Source of the DNA: Methylophaga sp. OBS4
GTDB taxonomy: Bacteria; Pseudomonadota; Gammaproteobacteria; Nitrosococcales; Methylophagaceae
NCBI RefSeq assembly: GCF_026319305.1
Contig: NZ_JAPDMV010000007.1
Coordinates: 1-64,000, forward strand
Direction: 5' to 3'
DNA length: 64,000 bases
The notes below the pieces were generated by a model. That model was not told the DNA's origin. It worked only from the letters and a program-made list of their open reading frames with translations, and searched no databases. Position numbers and translations under genes: made by a program. Below are positions 55,098 to 64,000 of the stretch, piece by piece; the stretch's first letter is position 1; every line of letters begins with the position of its first letter.

Positions 55098-56576
55098 ATG
55101 ATGACCATTAAGGTTAAAAACAATATTGATTGGGTAGGTCAGCGTGACTGGGAAGTGCAAGATTTCCACGGCACCGAATACAAAATGACTAAAGGAACAA
55201 GCTACAACAGTTACCTCATTCGTGAGGAGAAAACCGTATTGATTGATACGGTTGATCATCGCTTTAGCAAACAGTTCCTGCAAAATTTAGAGATGGAAAT
55301 AGAGCTTTCATCTATCGACTACATTGTCATTAACCATGCTGAAGAAGATCACTCCGGTGCATTATGTGCGTTGATGGATAAAATTCCTGATACCCCGATC
55401 TATTGTACTGAAGCCGCAGTTGATTCTATTGTTGGCCACCATCATCACCCGGAATGGAATTTTCAGGTCATCAAAACAGGTGACAGCCTCGATATTGGCA
55501 ATGGGAAACAACTCGTCTTTATTGAAGCGCCAATGCTCCACTGGCCGGATAGCATGATGACGTATGTGACAAAAGACGCCGTACTCTTTAGTAACGATGC
55601 CTTTGGTCAGCATTACTGTGATGAGCATTTATTCAATGATGAAGTCGACCAAAATGAACTCTATGATCAGTGCCTGCGTTACTACGCAAATATTTTGACG
55701 CCATTTAGCAATTTGGTTACAGCCAAAATTCAAGAAGTTCTTAGCTTCGGGCTGCCTGTCGAGATGATTGCGACAGCTCATGGCGTTGTCTGGAGGACAG
55801 ATCCAACTCAGATCGTGCATCAGTATCTGGAATGGGCAAATAACTACAAAGAAGATCGTATCACTATTTTTTACGACACCATGTCAAATAACACGCGAAT
55901 GATGGCAGACGCCATTGCGCAGGGTATTCACGATGTTGATCCGAATGTTGCCGTAAAAGTCTTTAATGTTTCTCGGCAGGATAAAAATGACATTCTCACC
56001 CATGTATTTCGCTCAAAAGGCATGTTGGTAGGCTCATCAACCATGAACAACGTAATGATGCCCAAAATCGCAGGCATGCTTGAGGAATTCACGGGCTTAC
56101 GATTTAAAGATAAAAAAGCAGGTGCTTTTGGCAGCTATGGTTGGAATGGCGGTGCGGTGGATCGGATTCATGCCAGATTGACCGATGCGGGTTTTACTAC
56201 GACGGTTAGCATGAAGGTGAAATGGCGTCCCGATGTCGATGCGATGAAAGCCTGCCGTGAGCATGGGCGGATGGTTGCAAAAGAGTGGGCTGTACACGAT
56301 GGTTTGGTTTCTCAAGCTAAAGCAAGCCAGCCAGCGGTTTCACAAGCAATATATCAGACGACTGTTCCAGTGGTTGATGCATCAGTTGAAACCGACACAG
56401 AACATGGTCCTGACTGTACTTGCATGCTGTGTACCGTGTGTAACTGGGTATATGACCCGGCTATCGGCGAACCTGATCAAGGAGTTGCGCCCGGGACAAA
56501 TTGGGAGGATGTGCCGGACTATTTTCTTTGTCCGGGTTGTAACCTCGGTAAAGAAGTGTTTATCCCTCAACAGTAA
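55098..56576 (+). CDS. norV: Anaerobic nitric oxide reductase flavorubredoxin NorV
   Basis: A 492-residue flavodiiron protein. Metallo-beta-lactamase domain with the HxExDH ligands in [12 protein letters not shown], then a flavodoxin domain ([22 protein letters not shown]), then a C-terminal rubredoxin ([22 protein letters not shown]... FLCPGCN), the NorV layout. It reduces NO to N2O using electrons from NorW. ATG 55098 or 55101 is the start. Upstream are NorR boxes and a sigma-54 promoter. Confidence 0.97.
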   Translation: MMTIKVKNNIDWVGQRDWEVQDFHGTEYKMTKGTSYNSYLIREEKTVLIDTVDHRFSKQFLQNLEMEIELSSIDYIVINHAEEDHSGALCALMDKIPDTPIYCTEAAVDSIVGHHHHPEWNFQVIKTGDSLDIGNGKQLVFIEAPMLHWPDSMMTYVTKDAVLFSNDAFGQHYCDEHLFNDEVDQNELYDQCLRYYANILTPFSNLVTAKIQEVLSFGLPVEMIATAHGVVWRTDPTQIVHQYLEWANNYKEDRITIFYDTMSNNTRMMADAIAQGIHDVDPNVAVKVFNVSRQDKNDILTHVFRSKGMLVGSSTMNNVMMPKIAGMLEEFTGLRFKDKKAGAFGSYGWNGGAVDRIHARLTDAGFTTTVSMKVKWRPDVDAMKACREHGRMVAKEWAVHDGLVSQAKASQPAVSQAIYQTTVPVVDASVETDTEHGPDCTCMLCTVCNWVYDPAIGEPDQGVAPGTNWEDVPDYFLCPGCNLGKEVFIPQQ

Positions 56577-56586
56577 GGAGAGCATG

Positions 56587-57726
56587 ATGAATAATCCCAT
56601 TATTATTATTGGTAGCGGCTTTGCCGCTTACCAACTGATCAAGACAATTCGCCGTAGTGATCAAGAATGCAGTATTTTGGTATTTACGGCTGATGAAGGG
56701 CATGAATACAACAAGCCTGATCTGAGCCATGTTTTTTCTAAGCGGCAGCGCCCTGAAGATTTATTCTTATCCACCGGGGCTGATTTTGCGGAAAAGCATA
56801 ATATTACCTTGTACGCGAATCACACTGTTGAAGACATTAATCGTGAAGATAAAACCATCACCGCCAATGGCCAGGGCTATGCTTATTCCAAGCTGGTCAT
56901 TGCTACCGGAGCCAGGGCGTTTATTCCTCCGATCGATGGCGATGCTGTTGACCGTATCTATACACTCAACAGCCTGTCAGAGTTTGCTCACTGCCGGGAA
57001 AATATACAGCAGGCAAAACGTGTGATGATGATTGGTGGCGGTCTCGTTGGCATTGAAATCGCCATGGATCTTTCATCCAGCAATAAACAGGTTTGTGTGG
57101 TTGAGTGCAGTGATTATCTAATGAAAAATTTGTTGCCTGAATATGTAGCGATTCACCTGAAACAACAGTTCGAACAAGACAATGCCAAGATTTATACAAA
57201 TACGACCGTCAATTCAGTTGAGCACCACGGCGAGGCGCTCCGCGTTACATTCAATAGTGGAGAACAGATAGAGATTGATGCCATTATTTGTGCTGCCGGA
57301 CTGATTCCGAATAACGCACTGGCGAAAGCTGCTGGGTTAAAGGTTAATCGTGGCATTGTGGTTAATGAACAGCTGCAAACCTCTGATCCAGATATCTTTT
57401 CAATTGGTGATTGTGCCGAATTTGAAGGCCAGGTTCGTGCTTTTCTACAACCAATCGTATTGAGTGCCAATAGCTTGGCCAAAACGCTGCTCGGGGAAGG
57501 CTCTCAGCTGATATTGCCTAACATGATGGTTAAGGTAAAAACGCCTCGATTCCCGATTCAGGTGGGCGGGATTACAGGAGGTGAACATGTATCCCGCTGG
57601 ACAATGGATATTGATGACACGGGGATGGTTGCGCAAAGCTTTAATCTACAAGGCCAGTTGATTGGCTTTGTCGCCACCCGGGAAAAGACGGCACAAGCCT
57701 TTTCCCTGCTCCGTGAGCTCGATTAG
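56587..57726 (+). CDS. norW: NADH:flavorubredoxin reductase NorW
   Basis: A 379-residue FAD/NAD(P)H disulfide-reductase-type enzyme that donates electrons to NorV. GSGFAAYQLIKTIR (FAD), KPDLSHVF, the NADH loop MIGGGLVGIEIAMDLS and FSIGDCAEFEGQ are visible. ATG 56587 (or 56584) follows AAGGAG, 11 bp after norV. Length is close to E. coli NorW (377). Confidence 0.95.
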   Translation: MNNPIIIIGSGFAAYQLIKTIRRSDQECSILVFTADEGHEYNKPDLSHVFSKRQRPEDLFLSTGADFAEKHNITLYANHTVEDINREDKTITANGQGYAYSKLVIATGARAFIPPIDGDAVDRIYTLNSLSEFAHCRENIQQAKRVMMIGGGLVGIEIAMDLSSSNKQVCVVECSDYLMKNLLPEYVAIHLKQQFEQDNAKIYTNTTVNSVEHHGEALRVTFNSGEQIEIDAIICAAGLIPNNALAKAAGLKVNRGIVVNEQLQTSDPDIFSIGDCAEFEGQVRAFLQPIVLSANSLAKTLLGEGSQLILPNMMVKVKTPRFPIQVGGITGGEHVSRWTMDIDDTGMVAQSFNLQGQLIGFVATREKTAQAFSLLRELD

Positions 57727-57841
57727 TAAAGTGGCTCCTGCACATGCCCTTGTTGCCATCGGACAATTCAAGGTGATGCCGATTGCTAAGTATCACGTTC
57801 GAACTTACGTGGGCTGGAGTGGCGAAAACTGCTGAGTTTAA

Positions 57842-57881
57842 ATCAGCGCCACTAACTTGATATCAAGGTAGTGGCGCTGAT
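57842..57881. repeat. 40-bp imperfect inverted repeat between norW and the LysR gene
   Basis: 13-base arms starting ATCAGCGCCACTA (57842-57854 with 57869-57881) enclose an inner palindrome CTTGATATCAAG. Only the two bases flanking the inner part break it. It lies between convergent genes but lacks a T-run; it may form a bidirectional stop hairpin. Confidence 0.7.
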
Positions 57882-58010
57882 ACGGCTGTCAATCACATAA
57901 TTGATGCCGTAATCAATCTGTTTGATATCAGCTGACATGACTGCCGGATATTGAAGAATATCTACAACAGGGATGTGTCTGACAGTTACACCGCCACTAA
58001 AAATGTCTGG

Positions 58011-58850
58011 CTATAACCAAGCCGATTCAACTTCACAGGCTTCATAAAGCGCCTTGATGTATGTTTCGTATCGTTGTCTATCGTTTTTCCTGTACAAAAC
58101 ATAAACTGGGAACGTAAATTCTGGGTGTTCTTTTTTATGGTCAAGCAGGCCTGCTTTGATGTGATGCTCTACAACTCTAGTGCGGAAATACCCGCTGCCA
58201 CCATTTTCAAGAATGTAATGCAGTGCGAGTGGCCCGAGATTGAGAGTCAGCTTCGAACGAGCAAATTCGGGTAAAGCAACATCATGCTGACTTCTGAAAT
58301 GTTCGCCCCAATCGATATAAATATATGGTTCCGGTGAATCTTTGGCGGAGACAAGGATCAGCTTTTCCTCAAGCAGCTCTTCAACCTGAACACCGGGCCA
58401 ATATTCAGGCTGGTGTACTACGATGATATCCAAAACACCGTGCTCAAGTTTTTCCATCAGCGTGTGTCTCTCCCCTATTTCCGCTCTGACCGCAAAATCG
58501 GTATTACTGATGTCCAGCTTGTTGAGCCATAGCAGCATCAACGGACTCCATAAGCTGATTTCTCCCCCGATATTGAGCACTTGCCGGGTACCAGATGGCA
58601 GCGGCAGATCTCTTTTGGCTGCTTCCCAGGTTTGAAGCATTTTGGTGGCATGTTCAATAAAACGCTGACCATCAGCTGTCAGACTTGCACCAGAGCGATT
58701 TCTGACAAATAACTTACAGCCAATTTGCCCTTCAAGATTATGTATTCGAGCCGTCACGGTTGTCTGCGTGACATGTAATTTCTCTGCCGCAGCGATAAAG
58801 CTGCCTGTGCGGACGATTTCCAAAAATGTTCTAGCTAGACTTATATCCAT
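58011..58850 (-). CDS. LysR-type transcriptional regulator
   Basis: A 279-residue LTTR: N-terminal winged helix SFIAAAEKLHVTQTTVTARIHNLEGQIGCKLFVRN, then a periplasmic-binding-type effector domain (HTLMEKLEHGVLDIIVVHQPEYWP). It is divergent from cysJ with a 101-bp intergenic region, the usual layout for a local activator. The effector is unknown; it is not clearly CysB or Cbl, which are longer. Confidence 0.9.
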   Translation of the reverse strand: MDISLARTFLEIVRTGSFIAAAEKLHVTQTTVTARIHNLEGQIGCKLFVRNRSGASLTADGQRFIEHATKMLQTWEAAKRDLPLPSGTRQVLNIGGEISLWSPLMLLWLNKLDISNTDFAVRAEIGERHTLMEKLEHGVLDIIVVHQPEYWPGVQVEELLEEKLILVSAKDSPEPYIYIDWGEHFRSQHDVALPEFARSKLTLNLGPLALHYILENGGSGYFRTRVVEHHIKAGLLDHKKEHPEFTFPVYVLYRKNDRQRYETYIKALYEACEVESAWL

Positions 58851-58951
58851 ATTAAAATTTTTGATATTAAATTTAGTTAATATTCATTATACGCAATCAA
58901 ATGCGTCTTTCATAATGTGCTTGTCGCCAGATATAAACAAGTCTTATTACT

Positions 58952-60691
58952 ATGCAAAACGCTGAGCAAGCCCTATTTACAGACAAACAATACCAGGACA
59001 GCAACCTGGTTGATGATCTTAATTCCAGCCAGACTCGAGGGTTAGGCCAGCACTTAACCACTTTGACGAAAGTTGAAAGGCATGAAGCGAAATCTCAAAA
59101 TAAACCTTGGCGAATTGTTGTTGGATACGGGACGGAAACAGGTAACAGCAAAGGGATCGCACAACAGTTTAACGATCAGGCACGCGAAAACGGGAAATTT
59201 GTTGAAGTAAAAAACTTAGCTGACCTGAAAGTTAGACACCTGGCAAACATTGATTTTCTGTTTATCGTTTGCAGTACACATGGAGATGGAGATCCACCGG
59301 AGTCTGTAGAACTCTTTTACAACGCCTTACTTGACTACCAGGCTTCGCTTGAAGATACCGCTTTTGCCGTGCTGGCACTCGGTGACAGTACCTATGATTT
59401 GTTCTGCGAGACAGGAAAAACAATTGATAAAAAACTTGCTGAGCTATGTGCCCAACAATTACTCGAATGCTATGAATGCGATGTGGATTTCGAGCACGAA
59501 GCTCAGGTCTGGATAAAAAGGTGTCTGAAGTTCATTCCAGAAACAGGTTCGTCTGGTGGTGCAGTACACGCCACCACTAAAAGAGCAGATTCAACTGCGT
59601 TCTCTAAAAATAATCCTCTTCAAATTGAGGTGCTTGAGAACATTACGCTTACTGGGCCTTCTCGCGTTAATGCTATACATCATCTGGAACTTGCACTTAA
59701 TCCGAATCATCACTTCAATCTGAGACCTGGCGATAGCATTGGAATTTTTCCACACAACCCGCCAGATCTGGTTCATGCCATTTTAGAGTTATGTCATTTT
59801 TCAGGAGATGAATCTGTCACCATCAAAGAGACGGCGATGCCGTTGGTTCAGGCTTTACGAGAGCACTGCGATCTAACCGTAGTCAGTGCAAAGTTTTTTA
59901 ACGAATGGTCGATGTTATCGCAAAATCAAGAGCTCTTGGGGCTTATTGAAGATAAGAAAAAAGTCAGGGCGTTCCTCAAGATTCATCAGTTGACACAAAT
60001 ACTTAGCGTGTACCCCCTCGTCATCGAACCTCAGTTGTTCGTTGATTTGTTAAGACCGCTGCAACCCAGACTATACGACGTATCTAACAGTCTTGATGCT
60101 GTTGATAATGAAATTCACCTGACAGTAGAACTTTATCAGTATTGCTTTGCTGGTAAACGCTGCAATGGCATTGCATCTAAATTTTTACTGGATCTTGAGC
60201 CAGGAGAATTACTGAGCATTTTTCCTCAACACAATAAACGTTTTCAGCTCCCCACTAATCATAACGTACCCATAATCATGATTGCCGATGGGACCGGAAT
60301 TGCACCGTTTAGAGCTTTTATTCAGGAGATCGAAAATAAGACTGAACGCTGTCACCCTACCTGGCTGCTGTTTTGTGAGCAGACATTTACTGAGGATTTT
60401 CTGTACCAGGTTGACTGGCAACAAGCACTGCAATCGGGTTCTTTAACCAGGCTGGATACTCTTTTCCATGCAGATATTCCCTCTGCCACCCTTCTGGACT
60501 TAATGGCTGACAGTTATGACTTATTCAAAGGGTGGCTCGAAGCGGGTGCGCATATATATCTATCCGGCCACAAGCACGAAATGGAAACGCTGGAAAAATC
60601 GTTAAATGCAGCCTTGGGCTCCGATCCTGGCATCAGTCAGAAATGGACACAACTCTCATCTCAGAACCGCTTACACCGCAACTTGTACTGA
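58952..60691 (+). CDS. cysJ: Sulfite reductase flavoprotein subunit-like (CysJ)
   Basis: A 579-residue diflavin reductase: FMN flavodoxin domain (VGYGTETGNSKGIAQQF; STHGDGDPPESVELF), connecting domain and FAD/NADPH domain (LYDVSNSLDA, IMIADGTGIAPFRAFI). Slightly shorter than E. coli CysJ (599), with an unusual about 50-residue N-terminal extension before the FMN domain. Electrons pass to CysI, encoded next. Confidence 0.9.
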   Translation: MQNAEQALFTDKQYQDSNLVDDLNSSQTRGLGQHLTTLTKVERHEAKSQNKPWRIVVGYGTETGNSKGIAQQFNDQARENGKFVEVKNLADLKVRHLANIDFLFIVCSTHGDGDPPESVELFYNALLDYQASLEDTAFAVLALGDSTYDLFCETGKTIDKKLAELCAQQLLECYECDVDFEHEAQVWIKRCLKFIPETGSSGGAVHATTKRADSTAFSKNNPLQIEVLENITLTGPSRVNAIHHLELALNPNHHFNLRPGDSIGIFPHNPPDLVHAILELCHFSGDESVTIKETAMPLVQALREHCDLTVVSAKFFNEWSMLSQNQELLGLIEDKKKVRAFLKIHQLTQILSVYPLVIEPQLFVDLLRPLQPRLYDVSNSLDAVDNEIHLTVELYQYCFAGKRCNGIASKFLLDLEPGELLSIFPQHNKRFQLPTNHNVPIIMIADGTGIAPFRAFIQEIENKTERCHPTWLLFCEQTFTEDFLYQVDWQQALQSGSLTRLDTLFHADIPSATLLDLMADSYDLFKGWLEAGAHIYLSGHKHEMETLEKSLNAALGSDPGISQKWTQLSSQNRLHRNLY

Positions 60692-60711
60692 GTTTGGAAG
60701 GAGAATTTTAT

Positions 60712-62439
60712 ATGAATCATCAATCTATCGAACGTAACCATGACATCAGCCAACCGGTTTCTGAACTGCATGAGAATGAACAACTCAAACACAAAAGTCA
60801 TTACTTAAGAGGCAATATTAGCCATGGGCTCGAAGACAGAGTCTCAGGCAGTCTCTCTCATGACGACACGCTGCTGACCAAGTTCCATGGTATTTATCAG
60901 CAGGATAATCGCGACACCCGTCAAGCCAGGCAAGCAAGAAAACTTGAGCCTCACTACCAATTCATGGTGCGACTGAGGATTCCCGGCGGAGTGCTCAATA
61001 CAATGCAGTGGAATGAAATCGACCGTCTATCTCGATTTTATGCTTCCAGTGGTATTCGCATCACCACTCGTCAGACTATTCAGTTACATGGCATCAGCAA
61101 ATGGCACCTGAGACCTCTTCTAAAAAGACTCAGAAAAATTGGTATTGATACGATTGCAGCCTGTGGTGACGATAGCCGAGGAGTGGTCTGTGGTGCAGAT
61201 CCAAACATTTCGGAAGTTCAAAAACAAGTTTATGAGCTCGCAAAAGCAACCAGTGACCGGTTGACTCCGAAAACGTCGGCCTATTCTGAAATCTGGTACG
61301 AGGAGAAAAAGACTACTCCGCTCCAAGAAGAACCCATATATGGTGCGATGTACCTGCCCCGTAAGTTTAAGGTGGGTTACGTCATTCCTCCAATCAATGA
61401 TGTTGATATTTTTGCTCAGGATGTTGGCTTTATCGCGATTGTGGAAAACAACCGCTTGCTAGGCTTTAACCTCTGTGTAGGCGGCGGGATGGGGAAACTG
61501 GACTCACGAAGTGACAGTTACCCCAGACTGGCCACAGAAATAGGTTTTATCAACTATAAGGATGCGCCATTCCTTGCAGAAGTCATCATGGCTATTCAAC
61601 GTGATTATGGTGACAGAAAAGATCGCCATCAGGCTCGTTTTAAATACACGATTGATAGGCTGGGATTGGATTGCTTTAAGGCATTACTCGTTAAACGATT
61701 TGGCAAGGAACTGGCTCCAGCACGCCCTTATATGTTCAGTCACAACGGTGATCGATTGGGCTGGCATAAATCAGCTGACAATAAATGGTATGCCACGCTT
61801 TATATAGAGAGTGGTCGTGTGAATTTTCATCTAAGAGATCAGCTACATGCCTTGTTCCAGCAATTCTCAGGTAGCATCAGGCTGACAACTAATCAAAATC
61901 TTCAGCTCACGCATATTGAAGATTACGAGGTTAAGGATGTAGCCCATCGTCTTTCAGATATTGGACTTGAAGCCAGGTTGGCACCTCTTTCACAACATGC
62001 ACACACGCTGAGCTGTGTTGCTCTTCCTACCTGTGGTCTGGCCATGGCTGAAGCTGAAAGATACGCCCCGCTATTTCTTCAAACATTCGAGCAACTCAAG
62101 GCGCAATACGGTTTACAAGACATCCCTGTAAACCTGCGAATAACCGGATGTCCTAATGGCTGTGCCCGACCTTATCTTGCAGAAGTGGCGCTGACAGGCA
62201 GAGCTCCCGGGCTGTACAACCTTTATCTCGGAGGCAGCCACCGTGGAGACCGCTTGGCAACGCTATACCAGAGCAACCTTGGTGAAGCAGAGATCATTGA
62301 TGCCCTCGCCCCATTATTTGAGCTATTTGCCGCAGAAAAATTCAGGGATGAGTACTTTGGTGACTTTCTTTTCAGAAAACAGCTGATCAAGGTGAGTTCA
62401 TCAAATACACGTCCAAGTCATATTTTTCAGGAGTTATAA
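60712..62439 (+). CDS. cysI: Sulfite reductase hemoprotein subunit-like (CysI)
   Basis: A 575-residue siroheme/4Fe-4S enzyme. SIRs repeat blocks are visible (MVRLRIPGGVLNTMQWNEI; YATLYIESGRVNFHLRDQL). The cluster cysteines are in SCVALPTCGLAMAE and TGCPNGCARPY. It reduces sulfite to sulfide with six electrons and can also reduce nitrite. ATG 60712 follows GGAAGGAGA; an in-frame start upstream lies in cysJ. Confidence 0.95.
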   Translation: MNHQSIERNHDISQPVSELHENEQLKHKSHYLRGNISHGLEDRVSGSLSHDDTLLTKFHGIYQQDNRDTRQARQARKLEPHYQFMVRLRIPGGVLNTMQWNEIDRLSRFYASSGIRITTRQTIQLHGISKWHLRPLLKRLRKIGIDTIAACGDDSRGVVCGADPNISEVQKQVYELAKATSDRLTPKTSAYSEIWYEEKKTTPLQEEPIYGAMYLPRKFKVGYVIPPINDVDIFAQDVGFIAIVENNRLLGFNLCVGGGMGKLDSRSDSYPRLATEIGFINYKDAPFLAEVIMAIQRDYGDRKDRHQARFKYTIDRLGLDCFKALLVKRFGKELAPARPYMFSHNGDRLGWHKSADNKWYATLYIESGRVNFHLRDQLHALFQQFSGSIRLTTNQNLQLTHIEDYEVKDVAHRLSDIGLEARLAPLSQHAHTLSCVALPTCGLAMAEAERYAPLFLQTFEQLKAQYGLQDIPVNLRITGCPNGCARPYLAEVALTGRAPGLYNLYLGGSHRGDRLATLYQSNLGEAEIIDALAPLFELFAAEKFRDEYFGDFLFRKQLIKVSSSNTRPSHIFQEL

Positions 62440-62766
62440 ATGCCCAATTATCTCATCATTCAAAGCCAGGATCCGTTCTCCGACGCCAGGACCAAATCCC
62501 AGTATGAACTGATCCATAATCTGGCCTCAGCAGAAAATACTATCACTGTTCTGCTAGTACAAAATGGTGTCATGCCAGCAAGGCGAGGAAGCATATATAA
62601 GCCGTTTGATCTGTTGTGCTATCAGAATATCAACATCCTGGCTGACAAGTTCTCACTTGAGCAAAGGCAGATCAGTATTGATCAATTAAAACCCGGTGTT
62701 TTGGCAGCGGATCTGGACGTGGTTATTAAAGCCATGCTGTCTGGACACAAGGTCATCTGGCACTAA
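62440..62766 (+). CDS. DsrE/TusB-like sulfur-relay-type protein
   Basis: A 108-residue protein of the DsrE/DsrH fold: YLIIQSQDPFSDARTKSQYELIHNLAS, TVLLVQNGVMPARRG, and ends VIKAMLSGHKVIWH, like TusB/DsrH. It has one cysteine (LLCYQNIN) and no CxxC. AGGAG sits before the ATG, right after cysI. Possible persulfide carrier or oxygen/redox partner. Confidence 0.78.
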   Translation: MPNYLIIQSQDPFSDARTKSQYELIHNLASAENTITVLLVQNGVMPARRGSIYKPFDLLCYQNINILADKFSLEQRQISIDQLKPGVLAADLDVVIKAMLSGHKVIWH

Positions 62767-62777
62767 GGAGGCAATCT

Positions 62778-63191
62778 ATGAACAAACAAAAAATACTCAC
62801 CTTTGCTTTTATGGATCCACCCTTTGAAAGTGAGAGAACAGTAACTTTTTTCCGGCTGCTCGATGCGGCTTTAAATCAACATGCCCACATCCGTGTTTTC
62901 GCTTATGAGGGGGCGGCAGCATTATCGTTTGCCAAACAATCCGGGCACGGTAATTCCGTTCATGGGCGAAATACCGAAGAGGAAAATCATCCGCTAACAA
63001 AGAACTGGATTACAGCATTACAAACCAAGGCTAAACGGAATGATCTGACATTTGAGTGGATCAATTGCGGACTATGTGTTGATGAACGTGGCGTCAACGA
63101 CACCATTGACGGTTGTGGGCGAGGTAGCCCTGCTGATTTATGGAAGTACGCCAGTGAATCATTAAACACACTTACGATCGGGACTAAATAA
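62778..63191 (+). CDS. DsrE/TusD-like protein with catalytic-type cysteine
   Basis: A 137-residue DsrE-family protein: FAFMDPPFESERTVTFFRLLDAAL, ending with WINCGLCVDERGVNDTIDGCGRGSPADLW. The CGLCVDERG loop carries cysteines like the TusD/DsrE active cysteine, so it may carry persulfide sulfur. AAGGAGG lies eight bases before the ATG, supporting good translation. Confidence 0.82.
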   Translation: MNKQKILTFAFMDPPFESERTVTFFRLLDAALNQHAHIRVFAYEGAAALSFAKQSGHGNSVHGRNTEEENHPLTKNWITALQTKAKRNDLTFEWINCGLCVDERGVNDTIDGCGRGSPADLWKYASESLNTLTIGTK

Positions 63192-63192
63192 G

Positions 63193-63588
63193 ATGCGTGT
63201 ATTACAAGTATTAGATCAGGCATTCAGGACCACTGTAGAAGAACAAGACGAGACTATTCTGTGGCTAATTCAGTGCATGCTCAAACAATCTATGTTGAAC
63301 CCTGAAAATGAAATTGATCTCTTACTCAGTGGGCATGCTGTGTATTACGCACACCAAAAACAGGCACAACCAGTATTAAAAATCGGTGACTGGAACCAGA
63401 CACAACCTGCAGACATTTCAAGGGATATTCATAACCTGCTCCACTCGGGCGTTTCGATAATGGTTGTTTATGAAGATTTATGGGATCGAGGACTGGAGAT
63501 ACTGCCGCTGTCTGAACAGATTGACATCATCAACCGAAAAGAGCTGCCCCAAATTTATAATCGTGCAGATCAGATATGGCATTGGTAA
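63193..63588 (+). CDS. DsrE/DsrH-like protein
   Basis: A 131-residue protein of the same fold: DETILWLIQCMLKQSM, EIDLLLSGHAVYYA, and HSGVSIMVVYEDLWDRGLEI. It has one cysteine. It follows by one base, the third in a row. Together the three could form a TusBCD-like hetero-complex, but the cysteine content is different from that of the E. coli complex. Confidence 0.7.
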   Translation: MRVLQVLDQAFRTTVEEQDETILWLIQCMLKQSMLNPENEIDLLLSGHAVYYAHQKQAQPVLKIGDWNQTQPADISRDIHNLLHSGVSIMVVYEDLWDRGLEILPLSEQIDIINRKELPQIYNRADQIWHW

Positions 63589-63646
63589 AGGGCGTTGACT
63601 TCATCGAATCAGACGAACCGCCTGAAGATTAAAAGTGAGCAATACC

Positions 63647-64000
63647 ATGCAAACAAGCAATAAATACAATACTGATATCACCAAATGGTTTGCCGTTATG
63701 GCGTGCGTTTATCTGGTGATAGGTACGGGGGTCGGCGTCTATATCGCCTCAGAGCTTGCCTGGCCAATACTGAATTTCGATAATCCTTATATCAGTTTTG
63801 GCAGGCTTCGGCCGGTTCACACCAACACGGTCGTTTACGGTTTTGGAGGCTCTGTATTGATGGCAACGGCCTATTACGTCGTTCAACGGACCTGCTATGT
63901 AAAATTATGGAGCGACAGACTGGCTTGGTTTACTTTCTGGGGTTGGAACCTTTACGTTGTAGGCGCATTCATTACTTTGCCCTTGGGCATTACCCAAGGT
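63647..64000 (+). CDS. ccoN: Cytochrome cbb3 oxidase subunit I (CcoN), N-terminal part
   Basis: The first 118 codons run to the window edge. They encode a heme-copper oxidase subunit with TM segments (WFAVMACVYLVIGTGVGVYIA) and SFGRLRPVHTNTVVYGFGG with the low-spin heme histidine, then YYVVQRTC and FTFWGWNLYVVGAFITLPLG, as in CcoN. Cbb3 oxidases work at low oxygen and can reduce NO. It follows the third DsrE-like gene by 58 bp, with no clear terminator between. Confidence 0.9.
   Translation, partial: MQTSNKYNTDITKWFAVMACVYLVIGTGVGVYIASELAWPILNFDNPYISFGRLRPVHTNTVVYGFGGSVLMATAYYVVQRTCYVKLWSDRLAWFTFWGWNLYVVGAFITLPLGITQG

Noticed and set aside
63590-63640. Possible FNR box before ccoN (TTGACTTCATCGAA)
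   Set aside because: Too many mismatches to TTGAT-N4-ATCAA.
1-64000. CRISPR arrays, prophage or conjugative element
   Set aside because: No regularly spaced repeats, cas genes, phage structural genes or integrase were seen.

Overview
The window reads as a chromosomal segment of a gammaproteobacterial methylotroph, most like Methylophaga or a close relative. The basis is gammaproteobacterial core genes (rlmKL, yhbY, rapA, ppk1, ycgN, yigZ, norRVW) beside a formaldehyde-activating-enzyme family gene and a XoxF-type, lanthanide-dependent methanol dehydrogenase. The genus is inference; no rRNA gene is present.

Region 1 (1-17.1 kb) is housekeeping DNA: the 5' end of hrpA, a DUF481 outer-membrane protein, a secreted pentapeptide-repeat protein, a nitroreductase, yhbY, rlmKL, an orphan parA, ppk1, ycgN, apeB, a DUF445 protein, a methyltransferase, yigZ, a cupin and rapA. 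Region 2 (17.2-31.1 kb) lies on the + strand. It starts with a complete RND efflux set (adaptor, pump, outer-membrane channel). After a PmrA/QseB-like operator comes a tightly packed ten-gene run: a thermostable-hemolysin/GNAT-like protein, an AMP-ligase-like protein, a TenA/heme-oxygenase-like diiron protein, an SDR, a TPR-like exported protein, an OmpR-type regulator, a histidine kinase, a cupredoxin, an FTR1 iron permease and a putative beta-barrel protein. This is my best candidate for an undescribed system: a small acyl-derived metabolite pathway wired to a two-component system and iron uptake. Region 3 (31.1-36.4 kb) has a second, similar operator, a methyltransferase and a heavy-metal RND adaptor/pump pair with DUF3240; it looks more GC-rich and may be acquired.

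Region 4 (36.4-46.98 kb) holds lapG/lapD, an AEC transporter, a CinA-like/truncated-hemoglobin pair, a divergent fae paralogue, a yoaA-type Fe-S helicase and a small leftward run (pterin dehydratase, DUF6494, ferritin-like, DUF2237). Region 5 (47-53.2 kb) is a decay zone around xoxF: a degenerate tRNA-Val, a truncated DUF4105 gene, a frameshifted exported-protein gene, an IS256-type transposase tail and a broken xdhC next to an intact cysteine desulfurase. xoxF lies between two similar segments, each with an FNR-type box.

Region 6 (53.2-64 kb) is a redox and nitric-oxide module: norR, a sigma-54 promoter with three NorR-type boxes, norV and norW, then a LysR regulator divergent from cysJ-cysI, three DsrE/Tus-like genes and the start of ccoN (cbb3 oxidase subunit I), cut by the window end. 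NorVW would reduce NO; the sulfite reductase, sulfur-relay-like proteins and high-affinity oxidase suggest a low-oxygen sulfur and NO stress locus.
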